NCBI RefSeq assembly: GCF_000165425.1
Contig: NW_001798967.1
Span: 283,657 to 347,656, forward strand
Reading direction: 5' to 3'
DNA from: Paramecium tetraurelia
Taxonomy: Eukaryota > Ciliophora > Oligohymenophorea > Peniculida > Parameciidae
DNA: 64,000 nt
Position numbers and translations under genes: made by a program. The notes under the pieces are model-generated. The model was not told where the DNA came from, did no database searches, and was given only the letters and a program-made list of their open reading frames with translations. Shown piece by piece: positions 12,398 through 24,310 of the stretch. The stretch's first letter is position 1; each line of letters begins with the position of its first letter.

Positions 12398-13150
12398 ATG
12401 TCAGTATCGTAAGAACAAAAGATTACATCCACCTCCAATCTCAAGGAAGAATAAATCCCCTAAAAAAGGCAGTGCCAATTATCAAATTTACTAAGAAGAA
12501 AAGATTATAGATCAGTTGTAAGAATTTTACAAACTGATAACAAATCAAGGTTAGGTCATATTCCTATGCTTTAGAACAAACTATCAAAAGCTGAAATACG
12601 AAAACTAAATATATCATGTTGGCTAAAATCTTTGCATAAGAGGAGACAACAGATCTATTTATGTGGCTAAACTCATTAAGATTGTTAAACTGTACGATGA
12701 TGAAGATAATTGCTTACCTTTCATCAAAGTGCGATGGTTTCGTAGGAAGACTGAGCTGACGGGTTTATCGAAAGATTGTTTAGATTGCATTTCTGAAAAT
12801 GAAGTCTTTAAAACAAATGAATTTGACTATATAGAAATAGAGAGCATTGTAGGACTGGCTACAATTCTGAGTTTCGAAGAATATGATCAAATAGAAGAGC
12901 TATATGATAATGTATTCTTTACAAGAGCTCAATATGTAAATGAAAAGTTATTGCCACCTTTCCAACAATGGAAAAAGGTTTGTATTTGTAAGAAATCAGC
13001 TAATCCTGATTTAAAGTAACTATACATTATGACGATAGGTATATTTTCTGCGACCTGTGCTAACGATGGTTTCATTTGAAATGCGTAGGATTAAGTTAGG
13101 ATCAAGCAGAGAAAATAAATAAATATATATGCCCTGAATGTAAGAACTGA
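12398..13150 (+). CDS. Short BAH-PHD chromatin reader, EBS/SHL-like
   Basis: Small nuclear protein made almost only of a BAH domain and a PHD finger, the layout of plant EBS and SHL, which read H3K27me3 through BAH and H3K4 methylation through PHD. Seen: BAH from about YHVGQNLCIRGDNRSIYVAK through IKVRWFRRKTEL, NEVFKTNEFDYIEIESIVG to YDNVFFTRAQY; PHD as VCICKK, YIFCDLCQRWFHLKC and YICPEC (Cys4-His-Cys3 pattern) before TGA 13148-13150. A 23-bp intron (GTAACT...GATAG, about 13017-13039) lies inside the PHD finger and must be removed to keep the zinc ligands in frame. The 5' end is uncertain: the Met at 12398 needs a further intron of about 37 bp to reach the BAH frame. Strong family call. Confidence 0.8.
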
Positions 13151-13183
13151 AATTTAGTTGATATTTGATATTTATATACATAT

Positions 13184-13927
13184 TCAATTGACTGATCTGT
13201 TAAATAATAATATTGAGTATCTTAATTCAGTTTCTAAATTTTTATAATTATAATGAGGTTTTATGTCTTCCTTCTAATATTCTTTGTATTCTTCTTTGCA
13301 AGTATAATAATGCAGGTTCAATAAAACTTCAACGGCAATAAACAGTAAGATTGCCTGAAATGCTCTGTAAGGGAATTAATCTTTTTCCTCTAAATCATCA
13401 AATTTGCTTTTAAAAAGAAATTTAATATATTCTAAAAAATTGAATTTATCTATGTCGATTAAAACCTCATTATCATCTGGCCATCTTTTCAAATTGAATA
13501 AATACTCCTTTCTAAAATTGGATAGCTGCAATAATTCAATCAGAAAAATACTTTTTAGAAATGAGGCTCGTCCAATATTGATTAATATTTTGGGTCCATT
13601 CTTTTCAATTTATTTAAAGATTTGTGATACTAATAAGGATCCTCTAAGTTTTATCCATAATTATCTATTTTTAATTTCTTTTTTGTAAAATTCTAAAGTA
13701 CTTTTCTGAACATAAATATTTTATATTAATAAATAATATACCTTCCTAATTAAAATAATCATAAAATCACAATCAATTTCTTAAGAAATCCTTTTTATTT
13801 TAATATATGCTCTCCTTCTTCTAATTGTCAATATATTGATATCCTTAGCATATTTTAAAGCATTCTTTAAAAAATTATTTTGTTGTTTAAATATAATAGA
13901 ACTAACTTAAATTGTTTAATCAACCAT
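13184..13927 (-). CDS. Hypothetical protein
   Basis: Minus-strand frame from ATG 13927 (MVDQTIQVSSIIFKQQ) to TGA 13184-13186. The 3' two thirds form one uninterrupted frame with protein-like composition (GPKILINIGRASFLKSIF, RKEYLFNLKRWPDD, EEKDQFPYRAFQAILLFI, NLHYYTCKEEYKEYQ). Around 13690-13800 an optional 36-bp intron (multiple of three) cannot be decided. No motif recognised. The gene converges on the BAH-PHD gene with 33 bp between stops. Confidence 0.45.
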
Positions 13928-14202
13928 TTTTATGCAGCTATTACATTGATATTGTCGTAAATTTGGAACCTTAGTTATTTAAATGAAAAAACTACATAGT
14001 TTAAAATCCTGAGACTCAATAATCAAGATGGTCTTAATAAAAAAATCAATTCAATTTCTATCTTGAGATAGTCAATAGAATTATTCATTAAAGAATAATG
14101 TATTTCAACCTTAAATTTTGTTCAAAAATAGGATGTTAATATATTATGATTTCAGAACGTGAAAACAAAAACAAAAATGATTAAAATTCAATGATTTTGG
14201 CA

Positions 14203-14957
14203 TCATTCATCCATTTAGTTCATCAAATCTCTTCGACCCTGTAATTTTGCATACTTCAATTAACAGATTTGCTTTTATAATTAATATCTTAGTCTACTTT
14301 ATCATTTATACTCCATTTATTATTATTGTATTTTTTGAAGAATTTCAATACAATTTCTGGGGAAATGAAATTGACGAATGCATAACCTAGATTTCCTTCA
14401 TTCTTATCTGATTAATTAATAATTACATTATTATCAGAGGGAAGGTAAAGAAAATCAAATTATAGCTTGAAGTCTTTATTTAATAGGTTTCTCAAATCAC
14501 TTGGTCTCATGTATTTAGGTATATTTTTTAACATTAGAGTGGTTCTGTCATCACAAAGAATCTCCACTAATAAATTTATAATTACATTCTCTTCCTAAAT
14601 GTCAAGGTTGTAGTAAAGAGTATTCATTTTTTAATACAATAGGTTTTGATCACAATCAAATAAAAACTTCATATCAATAAGTTCTTAAATAAGTAATTTT
14701 TGGTTATAGAGACTTCCTTCATCAGGCATAAGTAGTTTAAAGTCTCATGATAAGATTGTGATACCAAATGCACATAAAGAAGCTTCAAACTTCTCATCTT
14801 AACTTAGCAATGGCCTTGGTATTTATAATTTCGGCATATATTTGGATTCAAAGGAGGAATCTTTTGAACTACCAGATGAAGCTGTTGTATTTGCTTATGA
14901 TGCTCTTCCCTTTTATGGCGTTGAATTGAATGCAATCTCTTATATATCACAAATCAT
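14203..14957 (-). CDS. Mei2-type C-terminal RRM RNA-binding protein
   Basis: Carries the specialised third RRM of Mei2/AML proteins (RRM_2), which in yeast and plants binds meiosis-related RNA. Seen: RTTLMLKNIPKYMRPSDL (RNP2 region), QFDFLYLPSDNN, NLGYAFVNFISPEI (RNP1 region), and the end WSINDKQICQLKYAKLQG, matching the Mei2 W...C...YA..QG signature. The N-terminus (MICDIQEIAF) is Ser/Thr-rich. Two introns: 14744-14764 (21 bp) and 14272-14297 (26 bp, ending TATAAAAG), the second restoring the conserved end of the RRM. About 235 residues, so this is a single-RRM member. In ciliates such proteins might act in sexual development, but that is inference. Confidence 0.82.
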
Positions 14958-15019
14958 TATTAAATATAAATAAATACAGAGGACATCCCTTTATTATTTA
15001 GTGTAACTTTTGAAACCAA

Positions 15020-15891
15020 ATGTTTACTATTCAAAGTGTTTTTGCATTTCCAAAAATATCTAACTAGAATAAACATGTTAAAGACAAAATAAATATTGGT
15101 TTAAGGAGGAGAGCGTAGATCACTAAAATAGAATGAATCTAATTTAAGATTATAGAACTCTCATTATTACTTCAATGAATGTACTAAATGATTAGATTTG
15201 CTTTAGATAAATCTTGAAAAGAATTATTTCTAAAGACTTACCTGTTAGGAACTTTCTCAAGAATTTATTTCTTTTGAATTATAATTGAAATCATATCTAT
15301 AATTTATTTAATTTGTTCAAAAATAAAGAGTCTTGTGTAGATAAGGACTATATTTAAGGTATGAATGCCTATTAATAGAATTGATTTGTTTATTGTGGCA
15401 ATTTTGATTAGATATAAAATTATTCAGGATATTAATTTATATACTTGAATATAATTCAAAAGCAAAAACAGATTTCAAGCCTTTCTTTTTCAATTTCAAT
15501 AATTTATTAAAATATAAGAAAGTATGAAGAGGTTTCTACTGATCTGGCTATCTAGTTAATTTAATATTTATAGAATTTTTCATTAGTTTTGATTTAAATA
15601 TGTAAGCTGTTTCTTAGGTAGATTTAAATCATTAAAAATTTCATAATTTAGATTTAATTGCAAGCCTTCATTAATTACATATATTTTTCCTTGTAAATTT
15701 TAATAAAAATATTATAAAAATTGGAATTCTGAATAATTTCTTAAGAAAAGTGCCTCATCATTTATTATTTTTATTATCTATTTTTCGAAATTGTTGAGGA
15801 GGAGATAGTAAATTACATGTATTTTACTCTGTTATAAATTAGAACGATAAAAATAAAATTATATTTAAATATATATTTGTAATTTATATGA
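15020..15891 (+). CDS. Hypothetical multi-intron protein, boundaries uncertain
   Basis: A chain of frames with Gln/Leu-rich, protein-like content on the plus strand: MFTIQSVFAFPKISNQNK, EESVDHQNRMNLIQDYRTL, then after a 26-bp intron (GTACTAA...CTTTAG near 15190) INLEKNYFQRLTCQEL and EFISFELQLKSYLQFIQ, later KAKTDFKPFFFNFNNLL and a hydrophobic Leu/Ile/Gln end. Joining all pieces needs several introns I could not all place, so either a real small gene or one that is decaying. No family recognised. Confidence 0.35.
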
Positions 15892-15912
15892 ATTTGTACA
15901 ACATCTTGATCT

Positions 15913-17835
15913 TCATTTAAAATGATCTTTAATTTTTGAGGAGAGTTCATTGCAGGTTTTCTTAGCATCACGCAATAACATATTATCGTTAAGTTTATAG
16001 AAACTGGATTGTTAATGGCATTGATTATTTAGCAGCTCAGACTCTCAATACAGGCATACCTAAAAAATTGAAATACTAAAATATCTGCAATTGGTAAATT
16101 TTGGGTTTTCTTCAGCAGCTTAACTGAGAGCGTAATTAGCTCGAATAATAAAAGCAAGATCAGTATCAGGGAAATCATCATTAAATTTCTTCCATTTAGA
16201 ATACAATATCATAAGGAATACCAGCCTCAGCCAATAAGACATTCAATTATCCAGGCATTCTACCAGGAACTGGATGAATACCAAATCTAACCTTAATTCC
16301 TTAGTCAATGAGTGTCTTGCACATGTCAGCAACTGGATATTAGGCTAAACCATATCCAGGAAGAATGATAATTGATTTACTATTGACCATCATTTCAACA
16401 GCATATTCAATATTGATTTCAGTGTGAATACCTTCAACTTTAGTATCTTAAATGACTGCAGGATTAACATGATATCCTCATAATACTTGTTAAATTTCTA
16501 TTCATGAAATTGCACATAATCTAAGAGAGAATAGCACCTGATGATCCAACAAATGCTCCAACAATAGTTAAGAATGGATTATCTAACATAAAACCTTCAG
16601 CACACAATGCCCATCCTGAATATGAATTCAAACTGTAATTACAACTGGCATATCGGCATCACCAATAGCATCAGTTAATGTAATTCCTAAAATTTTGCTA
16701 GTAGCTGTTGCTGTTAACAAAGCTGTCATTCCAACAGAAAAACTACCTGTTTGATTATGGATTAATAAAAATACACAGATAAGGCTGCCAATGTAATGTT
16801 TACTTAATTGTGATAAGGAATAACTGTTGAATTTGAAGGCAATAGATTTATAATTTAGCTAAGGCAATGAGTGATCCAGTAAATGTGATACCACTTGTGA
16901 AAATACCAAAGAAGATTGATAATTTATGAAAAAGTGCAGCTGGATCCTCAGCCAAATGAGGGATGCATGTAAATAGTTACCAATAGAAGTTAAGACTGCT
17001 GCTAAACCAACAACGAATGGAAGCAGGCAACTAATTAAGATAAATCAGTGATTGCAACTCTGGCAGTAACTATACCACTAACAGTAGATCCTAAAATAAC
17101 AATTGATGTCCATTAAGCTAATAATTCTGGGGAGAATCCTTTAGATCCAAGAGTGCCAGCAAAACCCAATCCAACTCCAAAACAACCAAAATATTATCAA
17201 TTTAAGCTGTCTATTATTATGCTAATCCACCAATAGCTAAAATACAAGTGACGGATGAAACTAAATATGAAAGATTTGTCAATGGTTCTTTGGAATTCCA
17301 TAGTATTGTCCACCATAATATCCAAGTACTCCTGTAGCACCTGCTAATGCCATTAAATAATTGTATTCAGCAAGGTCAGTTGGTCTTCTAAAATATTAAC
17401 ATTCTTTGTGTGACTAAGAAACCACCTAAAATGTTCAAATTATATATTATAATTATATACAGAATACTTTGATTTCTTATTTTTTATGAGCAGATGCAGC
17501 TTTAGTTATATCAGCTATTAGAGTTCACTCTTAGATATAATGATTGAAAGAGGTGGCTATTTCAATTCTCCATTTAATGTTACTAATGATTGTCTAACCA
17601 CATCATCATTCAAATTCACTTGAGTCATTTTCCATTTGGATCTTTGATTGTTCCTACAATGTACTACATCAATTTTTAGATAGTATAAGCATATAATGTT
17701 GAACTTTAAGTAGGTAATCTGCTTGGTAAATTAGTGTATCCAATGATCCTCATCTGGATAGGTCTCTTTGGGAACACCAAATAAAAACGGTGACTTGGCT
17801 TCTTTTCACCTTTACTTGAAAAGCATGATCTTGAT
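15913..17835 (-). pseudogene. NNT: Proton-translocating NAD(P) transhydrogenase pseudogene
   Basis: Remains of a mitochondrial transhydrogenase (alpha and beta parts fused, as in NNT), which uses the proton gradient to make NADPH from NADH. Clear blocks in order on the minus strand: GVPKETYPDE (start of the alpha part, near 17750-17780); IIGYTNLPSRLPTQSSTLYA, VVRQSLVTLNGELK; GGFLVTQRML and RRPTDLAEYNYL; LGFAGTLGSKGFSPE; NLLLAEAG-region [33 protein letters not shown]. The alpha N-terminal NAD-binding domain is almost wholly missing: its first ten residues join directly to a block normally some 300 residues later. Elsewhere the frame changes at many points (roughly ten) not explained by introns, and the end decays. 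This is a dead host gene, plausibly one copy of a whole-genome-duplication pair; a working copy should exist elsewhere. Confidence 0.85.
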
Positions 17836-17918
17836 GCTTTTGAATAAAAATATATTCCTATTTATACAACTAATTTTAAACGAAATCTTTGCTATATAAT
17901 TTATTTTAAATTATTAGT

Positions 17919-19420
17919 ATGAGAACTGCAAATTCAAATTAAGGGTAATCATCTCTCCCTGATGCAAATGAAATTAATGAGTACATCAAGGAGTATTTGA
18001 GATACTCTAGCTATTCCAATACTTTAGAATGTTTTGAAGCAGAAATAAAGAGTAAATAGGTTTCCAATAAAGTAGATAATTAAATTCCTATTCTAGATGC
18101 TAAATAAATAGTAGGTCATCAAATAAACAGGGGATGATGTGCCTCGCATATTTTAAATGCTTAAAAGTGATAATGTAAAATCGAAAAGGGAAATCAACAT
18201 GGAAAAAGAATCAAAGCAATTTAATAAAAAATACCAATAAATTCTTTAGGCGGGCAGATAAATATTTTCTGTAAGCATAAATTTGTTACAATTGTTGCAT
18301 TCATTAAAAGAGACTGCTAAAAATGAAAATCTAAGCGAAACCTTAGAAAACTACAAAATATAATTAGGAAAATACCATAAGGTTATTATAAATGAAGGAA
18401 AGCCAGAAGGCACTGAATTGATTACTGAATAAGTGATGCATGAACACAAAACTAAACTATTCAAAAACTACCAGGATAAACACGTAGATGGTATGATCGA
18501 AGTTTTGCTATCTCTAAGAGTGAATGCATTATAAATTGCACCAGAATTAAGAAAAAACTTAGTCTATGAATTGATAAGAAATGATGTATTTAACATAGAA
18601 GCTACTGAAAAATTCGATTTCGTTGTTCATTTGTTGGATATCAATAATCAAAGTCTTCGACATGCAATCACTAGTTTAATTAGTGTAATCAGTAGTACAT
18701 TGAGAGGGGTCGAATATCTAACGTATAATGGGAATATGATAATCATTGAAAAGATCATAAAAATCTTGAAAGAACAGGAAAGCGGTTCAGTAACCTAGAG
18801 ATTCTGCCTAGCTATTTTATAAAAGGCAAGTATCAAAGACACTGTCATCCCAACCTATGTTCATAATGAGATGATTTAGTGGATTATTAATCTCATTCAA
18901 AAGTCAGTTAATTCTAAAATTCATGTATTTTGTCTTGATTTTGCCTCTGCTACTTTGGCCAATATTATTCATACTCCATATACATTGCAATATCTGTAAA
19001 ATTAAGCTCGGTTTGCTTATTAAGTAATGGAGTAACTGCTAAAGTTTACGAAGGATCAAATATAAGTTTCAGTACTTATGCATGTATTGATTTGTTTGTC
19101 GTATTTAAGCAAGGAAAACTTTGCTAAATAGATGGAGGAATGCAGATTTGTGGATAGAATCAGCGAATTTGTAGAATATTATAGTGTCATTAATACTGGT
19201 ATAATTGTAAATGATATCTTTCTTAGAAAATGAGGCAGCAGAAATTGATAAAAAAACAGTTTTAGATTTGTGCGCTCATATGTTCCATCCAAAGGATACT
19301 TCTTTAGACAATTCTGAGACCTTGGAGTTAAATGAACTAAAAACTGAAGATCGAATCAGAGAGTACGAGAATGAATAAGGGGAATTGATCTTTGAATGTT
19401 TTCAAGATGAAGTTAGTTGA
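17919..19420 (+). CDS. ARMC9: ARMC9-like LisH/armadillo ciliary protein
   Basis: Homologue of ARMC9, a basal-body/ciliary-tip protein whose loss causes Joubert syndrome in humans. Seen: N-terminal LisH motif (NEINEYIKEYLRYSSY, NTLECFEAEIKSK), then a helical ARM-like region with YELIRNDVFNIEATE, LLDINNQSLRHAITSLISVI and RGVEYLTYNGNMIII, the last being a hallmark of ARMC9. Introns at 18072-18096 (25 bp) and 19199-19226 (28 bp) are both forced by frame. The product is about 480 residues ending FECFQDEVS, shorter than the human protein, which has a long variable C-terminus. Paramecium is densely ciliated, so a role at cilia is expected. Confidence 0.85.
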
Positions 19421-19461
19421 ATATTTATGTTTTTATATGTTTATTTAAATTGGATTATTTT

Positions 19462-20256
19462 ATGATGAATTTATTATTTGGTGTTATATCTTATACATTT
19501 GTACTATATCGTGGATAATTCGTTTTAGAAAAATCTGAGCTATCTTCCAAAGATCCAAAATTAATATTTCCGAAATACTTCGCTTCAGGAAATTTATTTT
19601 TCTCAATTATTAAACACGGCATGATGCTAAATTTTTCACTAATTTTTATTTTACCTAATTGTCTAATCCATGCAATTTGCTTAATCAGACAAGAATTCTA
19701 AATCGGAGTGTCCCTAGAGCTTAAAAGATGCCAACTTCAGAAAGAGAAAACCTATTGATTCAGATACGAAAACCAATTTGATCCTTAGCGTAGTAAAAGA
19801 TCATTTGCCCATATATTAAGTATTAAAGTTTCTCTATATTTTGAGGCAGCTATCATTCATAAGGTTAAATATTCATCCGCTAAACACATATTGAGAAATT
19901 ACTACAGTGATACTGCCAATTACTTCTCACTTCAGAAAAAGAGAAGAAGAAAGATAATCTGTTGTGGGGTCTCAGCCTTAATTGAAATTAGCAGTGGAAA
20001 TATAGTTTTAGCCACTTCCTAGTGTTAAATGACTCCCTATATCAAAAATGGGGTCAATGCCCAGATCAAATAAAAAGTAATTGATAATCTGAGTGTCTCA
20101 ATCCACAAATAAATATGTAACTTTAATTTCAAGAGATTGAATAAGAACTTCAGAATCGACCCAATAAAACAGATGAATAAAATAGAAAAAATTGAAAACA
20201 AAGTTAATTTTCTCATGTAAACACTTGAAAAATAACATATTGAAATGACACAATGA
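19462..20256 (+). CDS. Hypothetical protein with one in-frame TGA
   Basis: A 264-codon frame from ATG 19462 to TGA 20254-20256 with consistent protein-like content throughout: a hydrophobic N-terminus (MMNLLFGVISYTFVLYRG), KDPKLIFPKYFASGNLFF, SIIKHGMMLNFSLIF, a Cys pattern (CLIHAIC), then SAKHILRNYYSDTANYF, RRRKIICCGVSALIEIS and a basic end. It is interrupted by a single TGA at codon 99 (19756-19758, KTY-stop-FRYENQF). No GT...AG pair of normal size removes it. Possible readings: a TGG-to-TGA nonsense change, a sequencing error, or suppression of TGA. No family recognised. Confidence 0.45.
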
Positions 20257-20718
20257 TATATCTTTAGTAATTATAAATTATTTCTGTTCCTCACTTTCCT
20301 TAAAATCATTATAGAAAATGAAAAAAGATACTCAAAATTGCAATAAACAAAGGATTTATTTTATATAACACAATTAATATTTATATAACTCTTTTTCAAT
20401 TTTTTGTAAAAGAATATTGGTTTCAGGACTTCATGTAGTTTCATGTTGGTTTACAATCACAAATTAAAATTTAATTCTTTCATACAGATGTTGGACTTGA
20501 TTTTAGATAAATGAATAGAAAATATATCTTTGAAGAATCGAGAGTGTTTTCGTCATCCTCAAGCAGAGGTTTTAATTATTTAAAATTGCAACCTATTGAA
20601 ATAACCAATTCTTAACACTTTAAGAACATAGCATAAAAGTATTTTATTCTAATTTTTATTTATATATTTTAACACTTGATATTAAATAAAATAAGAAATT
20701 AAATTTAAATATAAATTA
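20257..20718. other. Convergent intergenic region
   Basis: About 460 bp between two genes that end towards each other. AT-rich; no coding frame, RNA gene or repeat recognised. Confidence 0.5.
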
Positions 20719-22528
20719 TCATTATGATTGTTTAGTTTTAAGTCTATAATAGTTATTTTACAATACTAGAGGTAAGCAAGTTGAAAAGTAGAATTTTGAT
20801 TTTTATGTATTATCCATATCGAATTTAGAGGATGGACTTGTTTGAAATCTTTGATTTGTAGAAGTTTGTGTAGGGTATCTTCGAATATGGTAACTGATAT
20901 TTTCCAAAGCAGTTCCCAATATTCCAGGAGGAGATCTGTGTTTCTTAGTTTATTTCGTAATTTTATTCTTATATTTTAAAGATTATTAAATGATTAGTTC
21001 CTCAGTTTTTTATCTTGAATGCTAAGCCGACTGACTTGATTTCAATAGTTTATTTAAATAGGCTTATTCTGATTCAGCGGGGTTGTCCAATGTCAGAGTC
21101 TGTTCTCTTAGTTTATTGTCGTCTAATTTTGTCCTACTACTAATCTTCAAAATCTAACTTGTACTATTGAATAGTAATTTCTATTTATCTTCTTGAATTT
21201 GAATGAGATTTTCAGGTTTTAAGAAAGTTTTATTTTATGTTCTCTCAAGTTAGTTAATTTTTTCTGATTGATCAATAAAATTTTTTTCATAAACCTTTAT
21301 TTGTTATATGATTTATTTTAATTTTCTATCATTCAAAGCAGTTAAACTGTTATTTAATGCAGGATCGCAATAGAGGACTCTCATGAAATCCCTCTTGGAA
21401 ACTGAATAAACATTATTACTTTCAAATGTAGAGACTAAGCTAAACTGTCTGCATAAGTCTGGAGCTTTTAAGATTTCCAATTCTCCAAACATTTCCCCTG
21501 CCCCCAAGAATTTTAAGGTCATAATTAGCTTTTTGTCACTGGCGATAAGATTGCCATACTTTTTCTTTTGATATAACTTATCAATTTTCTCTTGATTTGT
21601 TAAGGAAGGTTTATTGTAAGCAAACTATTGTTTTAAAAATTAGACATCATCATCAACGTCTTAATAATTATTAGTTTTATCTTTATTCATTCTTAAGCAT
21701 TTGATAACCTAAAGATGTTGAAAGAAGATACTTTAAATTCCCCAGTTTAAATGAAATAAACTTCATTAGATGGATCACCTTCCTTATAAACAGTATGGTT
21801 TAATCTAAATTTATTTAATTTCATAACATCGAACAATGATTTTACACTCATAAACTTCCAATCTTTGAATATGGAGAGTTTCGCAAATTCTTCAAAATAC
21901 ATCTGCCTTTATTAGTTTATCTTAGGATAAGTAAAAAGCATTACCACAGTCTTTTTGATAACCATATAATCCTCTGCATCTAAAACTGCTAAATGAGTAG
22001 GACCAACAGCAGTAATAGTAGCAGATCTAGGTTCATTGTTTTCTAGTGCAAGCTCACCAAAGGCTTAACCATCACTCATTTGTATTAACTCTTTTTCTTG
22101 ATAGCAATCTCCAACGAACATTCTTTTATGTATTGACACTCGACCTTATAGAATAATATAGAATGTAGTTCCCACATCACCTTAAATATAACCAAAATTA
22201 GCTCACCTTCTCTAAACAGAGTTTCCCCCTTTTTCAAGGACGTGTAACTCATTTTTCTTAAACATCTCTCCCATAATAAGACTCCTTAGTCCTTCTCTAG
22301 CAGTTTCTAAAAATACACAATATGCTTTGTGGCTTTCTTCAAAATCTCAATTTCGTATTATGTTCTATGATACGAAGATTTTGTAAGTATAATGACAACT
22401 ATTCCAAAGATTTAATCCTGACTCAGATTCTCATAAATTGATGGTTCTTATTCCATTTATAAGATATACTACTTCAATTCTTTGATTTCATCTTCTTTTA
22501 ATTAGTGAACATTTTATGAATTTTTCAT
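20719..22528 (-). CDS. Protein with two cyclic-nucleotide-binding domains
   Basis: Start ATG 22528 (MKNSQNVHQLKEDE). A short coiled coil leads into a first cNMP-binding domain (LKKGETLFREGDVGTTFYII, then GQAFGELALENNEPRSATI with the phosphate-binding FGEL...RSAT cassette) and a second one (YKEGDPSNEVYFIQTGEFK, GEMFGELEILKAPDL) whose cassette lacks the Arg-Ser-Ala, so it may be degenerate. A Gln/Ser-rich tail follows. No kinase or channel domain is present, so it is more like a regulatory-subunit or ciliary CNBD protein than PKG. A 26-bp intron with a GTG donor and AAG acceptor restores FREGDVGTT; a second (23 bp, GTATCT...TAG) lies after QTGEFK. About 590 residues. Binding of cAMP or cGMP is expected at least in domain one. 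Confidence 0.8.
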
Positions 22529-22974
22529 TATATTAATTTTATTATATATTATAAGTTTAATTCAGCCCAAAATCTTTCATAACCTTAACCCAAACTTCCT
22601 TAATCTTTCTCCAAACTTCAGATTCTGAAATTAGTATTATATTGGTATAAATAAAGATGATATCAAGTTCTCCATTCTTAGAATTTCCTAATAACTATTA
22701 TGAATCATATTTAATAATAATATCCAAAAACTCAAATCAAAAAATCTCATTCCTCTAAAATGCATTGAACTCTAATTATTTTTATATATATTTTAATAAC
22801 AAAATTCTTTTAACTGTATTTTAATAAATAATTCATGAGGTATTGATCTTGAGTACCATTATGTTAATGTCCTATCTTTAAAAATAATTCTTTTTTATTT
22901 ATTTATGTATTAAATATATATATATAAGTTATATAACAAAATTTTTTTCCAAAAACGCTTAGCATATTAAATTA
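22529..22974. other. Divergent intergenic region with a coding-like island
   Basis: Lies between the start of the cNMP-binding protein and the trichocyst gene, so it should hold two promoters. On the minus strand at about 22566-22745 a short frame reads FEFLDIIIKYDSQQLLGNSK then ISESEVWRKIKEVWVKVMKD, with unusually protein-like composition but no start codon or partner exons. It may be a gene remnant or a missed small exon; no family recognised. Confidence 0.35.
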
Positions 22975-24254
22975 ATGAAAACATTAGTAACAATAGCAAT
23001 TGTATTCTGCTTGCTTAGTCATCCTGTAGTATGTAAGAAACACTACAACGATGAAGAACATTCAGCTTTCGAGAAAAGTATAATTCTTTGGTATATTTTA
23101 GGTCACAAAAAACTCTCTCTTTAAGATGATCCTTCATACAGCAAATTGGAAGAGATTTAAGATCATCCCCTAGGTTCAAAGATTCTATAGACAATCGCCT
23201 TGTAATTAAGAGGAAATGAATCCTTGAGTGCTGTGAGCAAATTGTTGAATGACTTAAAAGGGGATTTGGAAGTATAATTTATAATCAATATTATAGGGTA
23301 AATAAATTGATGCTGATAATGAAAGAGCATAAATCGGCTCATAATGCAAAAAGGATCTTTAGAATTATAGTCAAAGAATCAGTCTCTCCATTAACGAAAT
23401 TAAAGATGCCGAATTCAAGGCCAAAAGATTGAATGAGGCTATTGCTGTCTACCAAGCTGAAATCAATGAAAAAGCTAGATAAATCAAAGTATTCCAAGCC
23501 AAAGATGATACATTAAGAGACATTAGAAGACAAGACAATTTAGACTTTTCAACAAGAACTACATAAATGAAAGAGATGGTCTAAGCCTTTGAAGTTATTC
23601 TTCCAAAATTACACTAAGTTTGGGATGTAGCTGCCTAACACAAAGCTGGATCATTTATTGAAGAAGAAGCAATCAATGAAGCCTTAGTTTAATTAGCCAA
23701 AATTGGGTAAATAACGTTTTCATCTGTTTTAGAGAAGAGAACCCAATTACTGCTATGGTTGCCCTGACATCAACTTTGGAACCAACTGCTGTTTAGACTT
23801 TGATTGAAAAAATGGAAGCCATAAGAGACTCAATTAAGGAGAGCATTAAGGCAGAAGAAGAGGCTGAAGCAAAGAATGCCAGAGTAATTTTGGTTGCAAT
23901 TATTTTAGGACACAGATACAATCTTGGCTGCCGTATTCAATGCTATGGAGAGTTTGACCAGAGAAAAATCAAGCGATGAGGAAGCATTATAAGAAACAAT
24001 CAGAAATAGAGACATTCAAGATAAGAGATCAAGAGATGCTCATGCTGTAAAATAACATATTTAATCAGGAATTTAACGCAGCCAAAAATGGAAATCAATA
24101 GAGAAATTAATAATGTCAAGAATACGAATTACAATATCAATAAAACACAATCGAAAGAGATAAATAGATTGCAATTATCAAGGACGTTCAAAATATCATT
24201 GCTACAAAGATAGAAGTTGTTACATGCTTTGTAGAAGAGAATAATCTATTCTGA
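22975..24254 (+). CDS. Trichocyst matrix protein
   Basis: Trichocyst matrix proteins are stored as a crystal in the spear-like extrusive granules of Paramecium. The start codes for a signal peptide (MKTLVTIAIVFCLLSHPVVC) followed by a propeptide-like region and long alpha-helical, Lys/Glu/Gln-rich segments: LSINEIKDAEFKAKRLNEAI, QLAKIG, EENPITAMVALTSTLEPTAV, AVFNAMESLTREKSS and a final Cys-containing end (VVTCFVEENNLF). Five introns of 22-26 bp (for example the 26-bp GTAAATAACG...TTTTAG) split it; the first, 24 bp, keeps frame whether or not it is removed. About 370-380 residues, the usual size. Proteolytic maturation in the secretory pathway and calcium-driven expansion on release are known for the family. 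Confidence 0.88.
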
Positions 24255-24310
24255 TTAATATGATAATTATAAAATATTAATCAAAATATTCATTTAATTC
24301 AATCAAAAAT

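Noticed and set aside
13253-13688. Plus-strand frames beginning MRFYVFLLIFFVFFFAS and MLLKRNLIYSKK, the first with a signal-peptide look
   Set aside because: They lie opposite a minus-strand frame (13184-13927) with much better composition and length; hydrophobicity here comes from reading AT-rich antisense.
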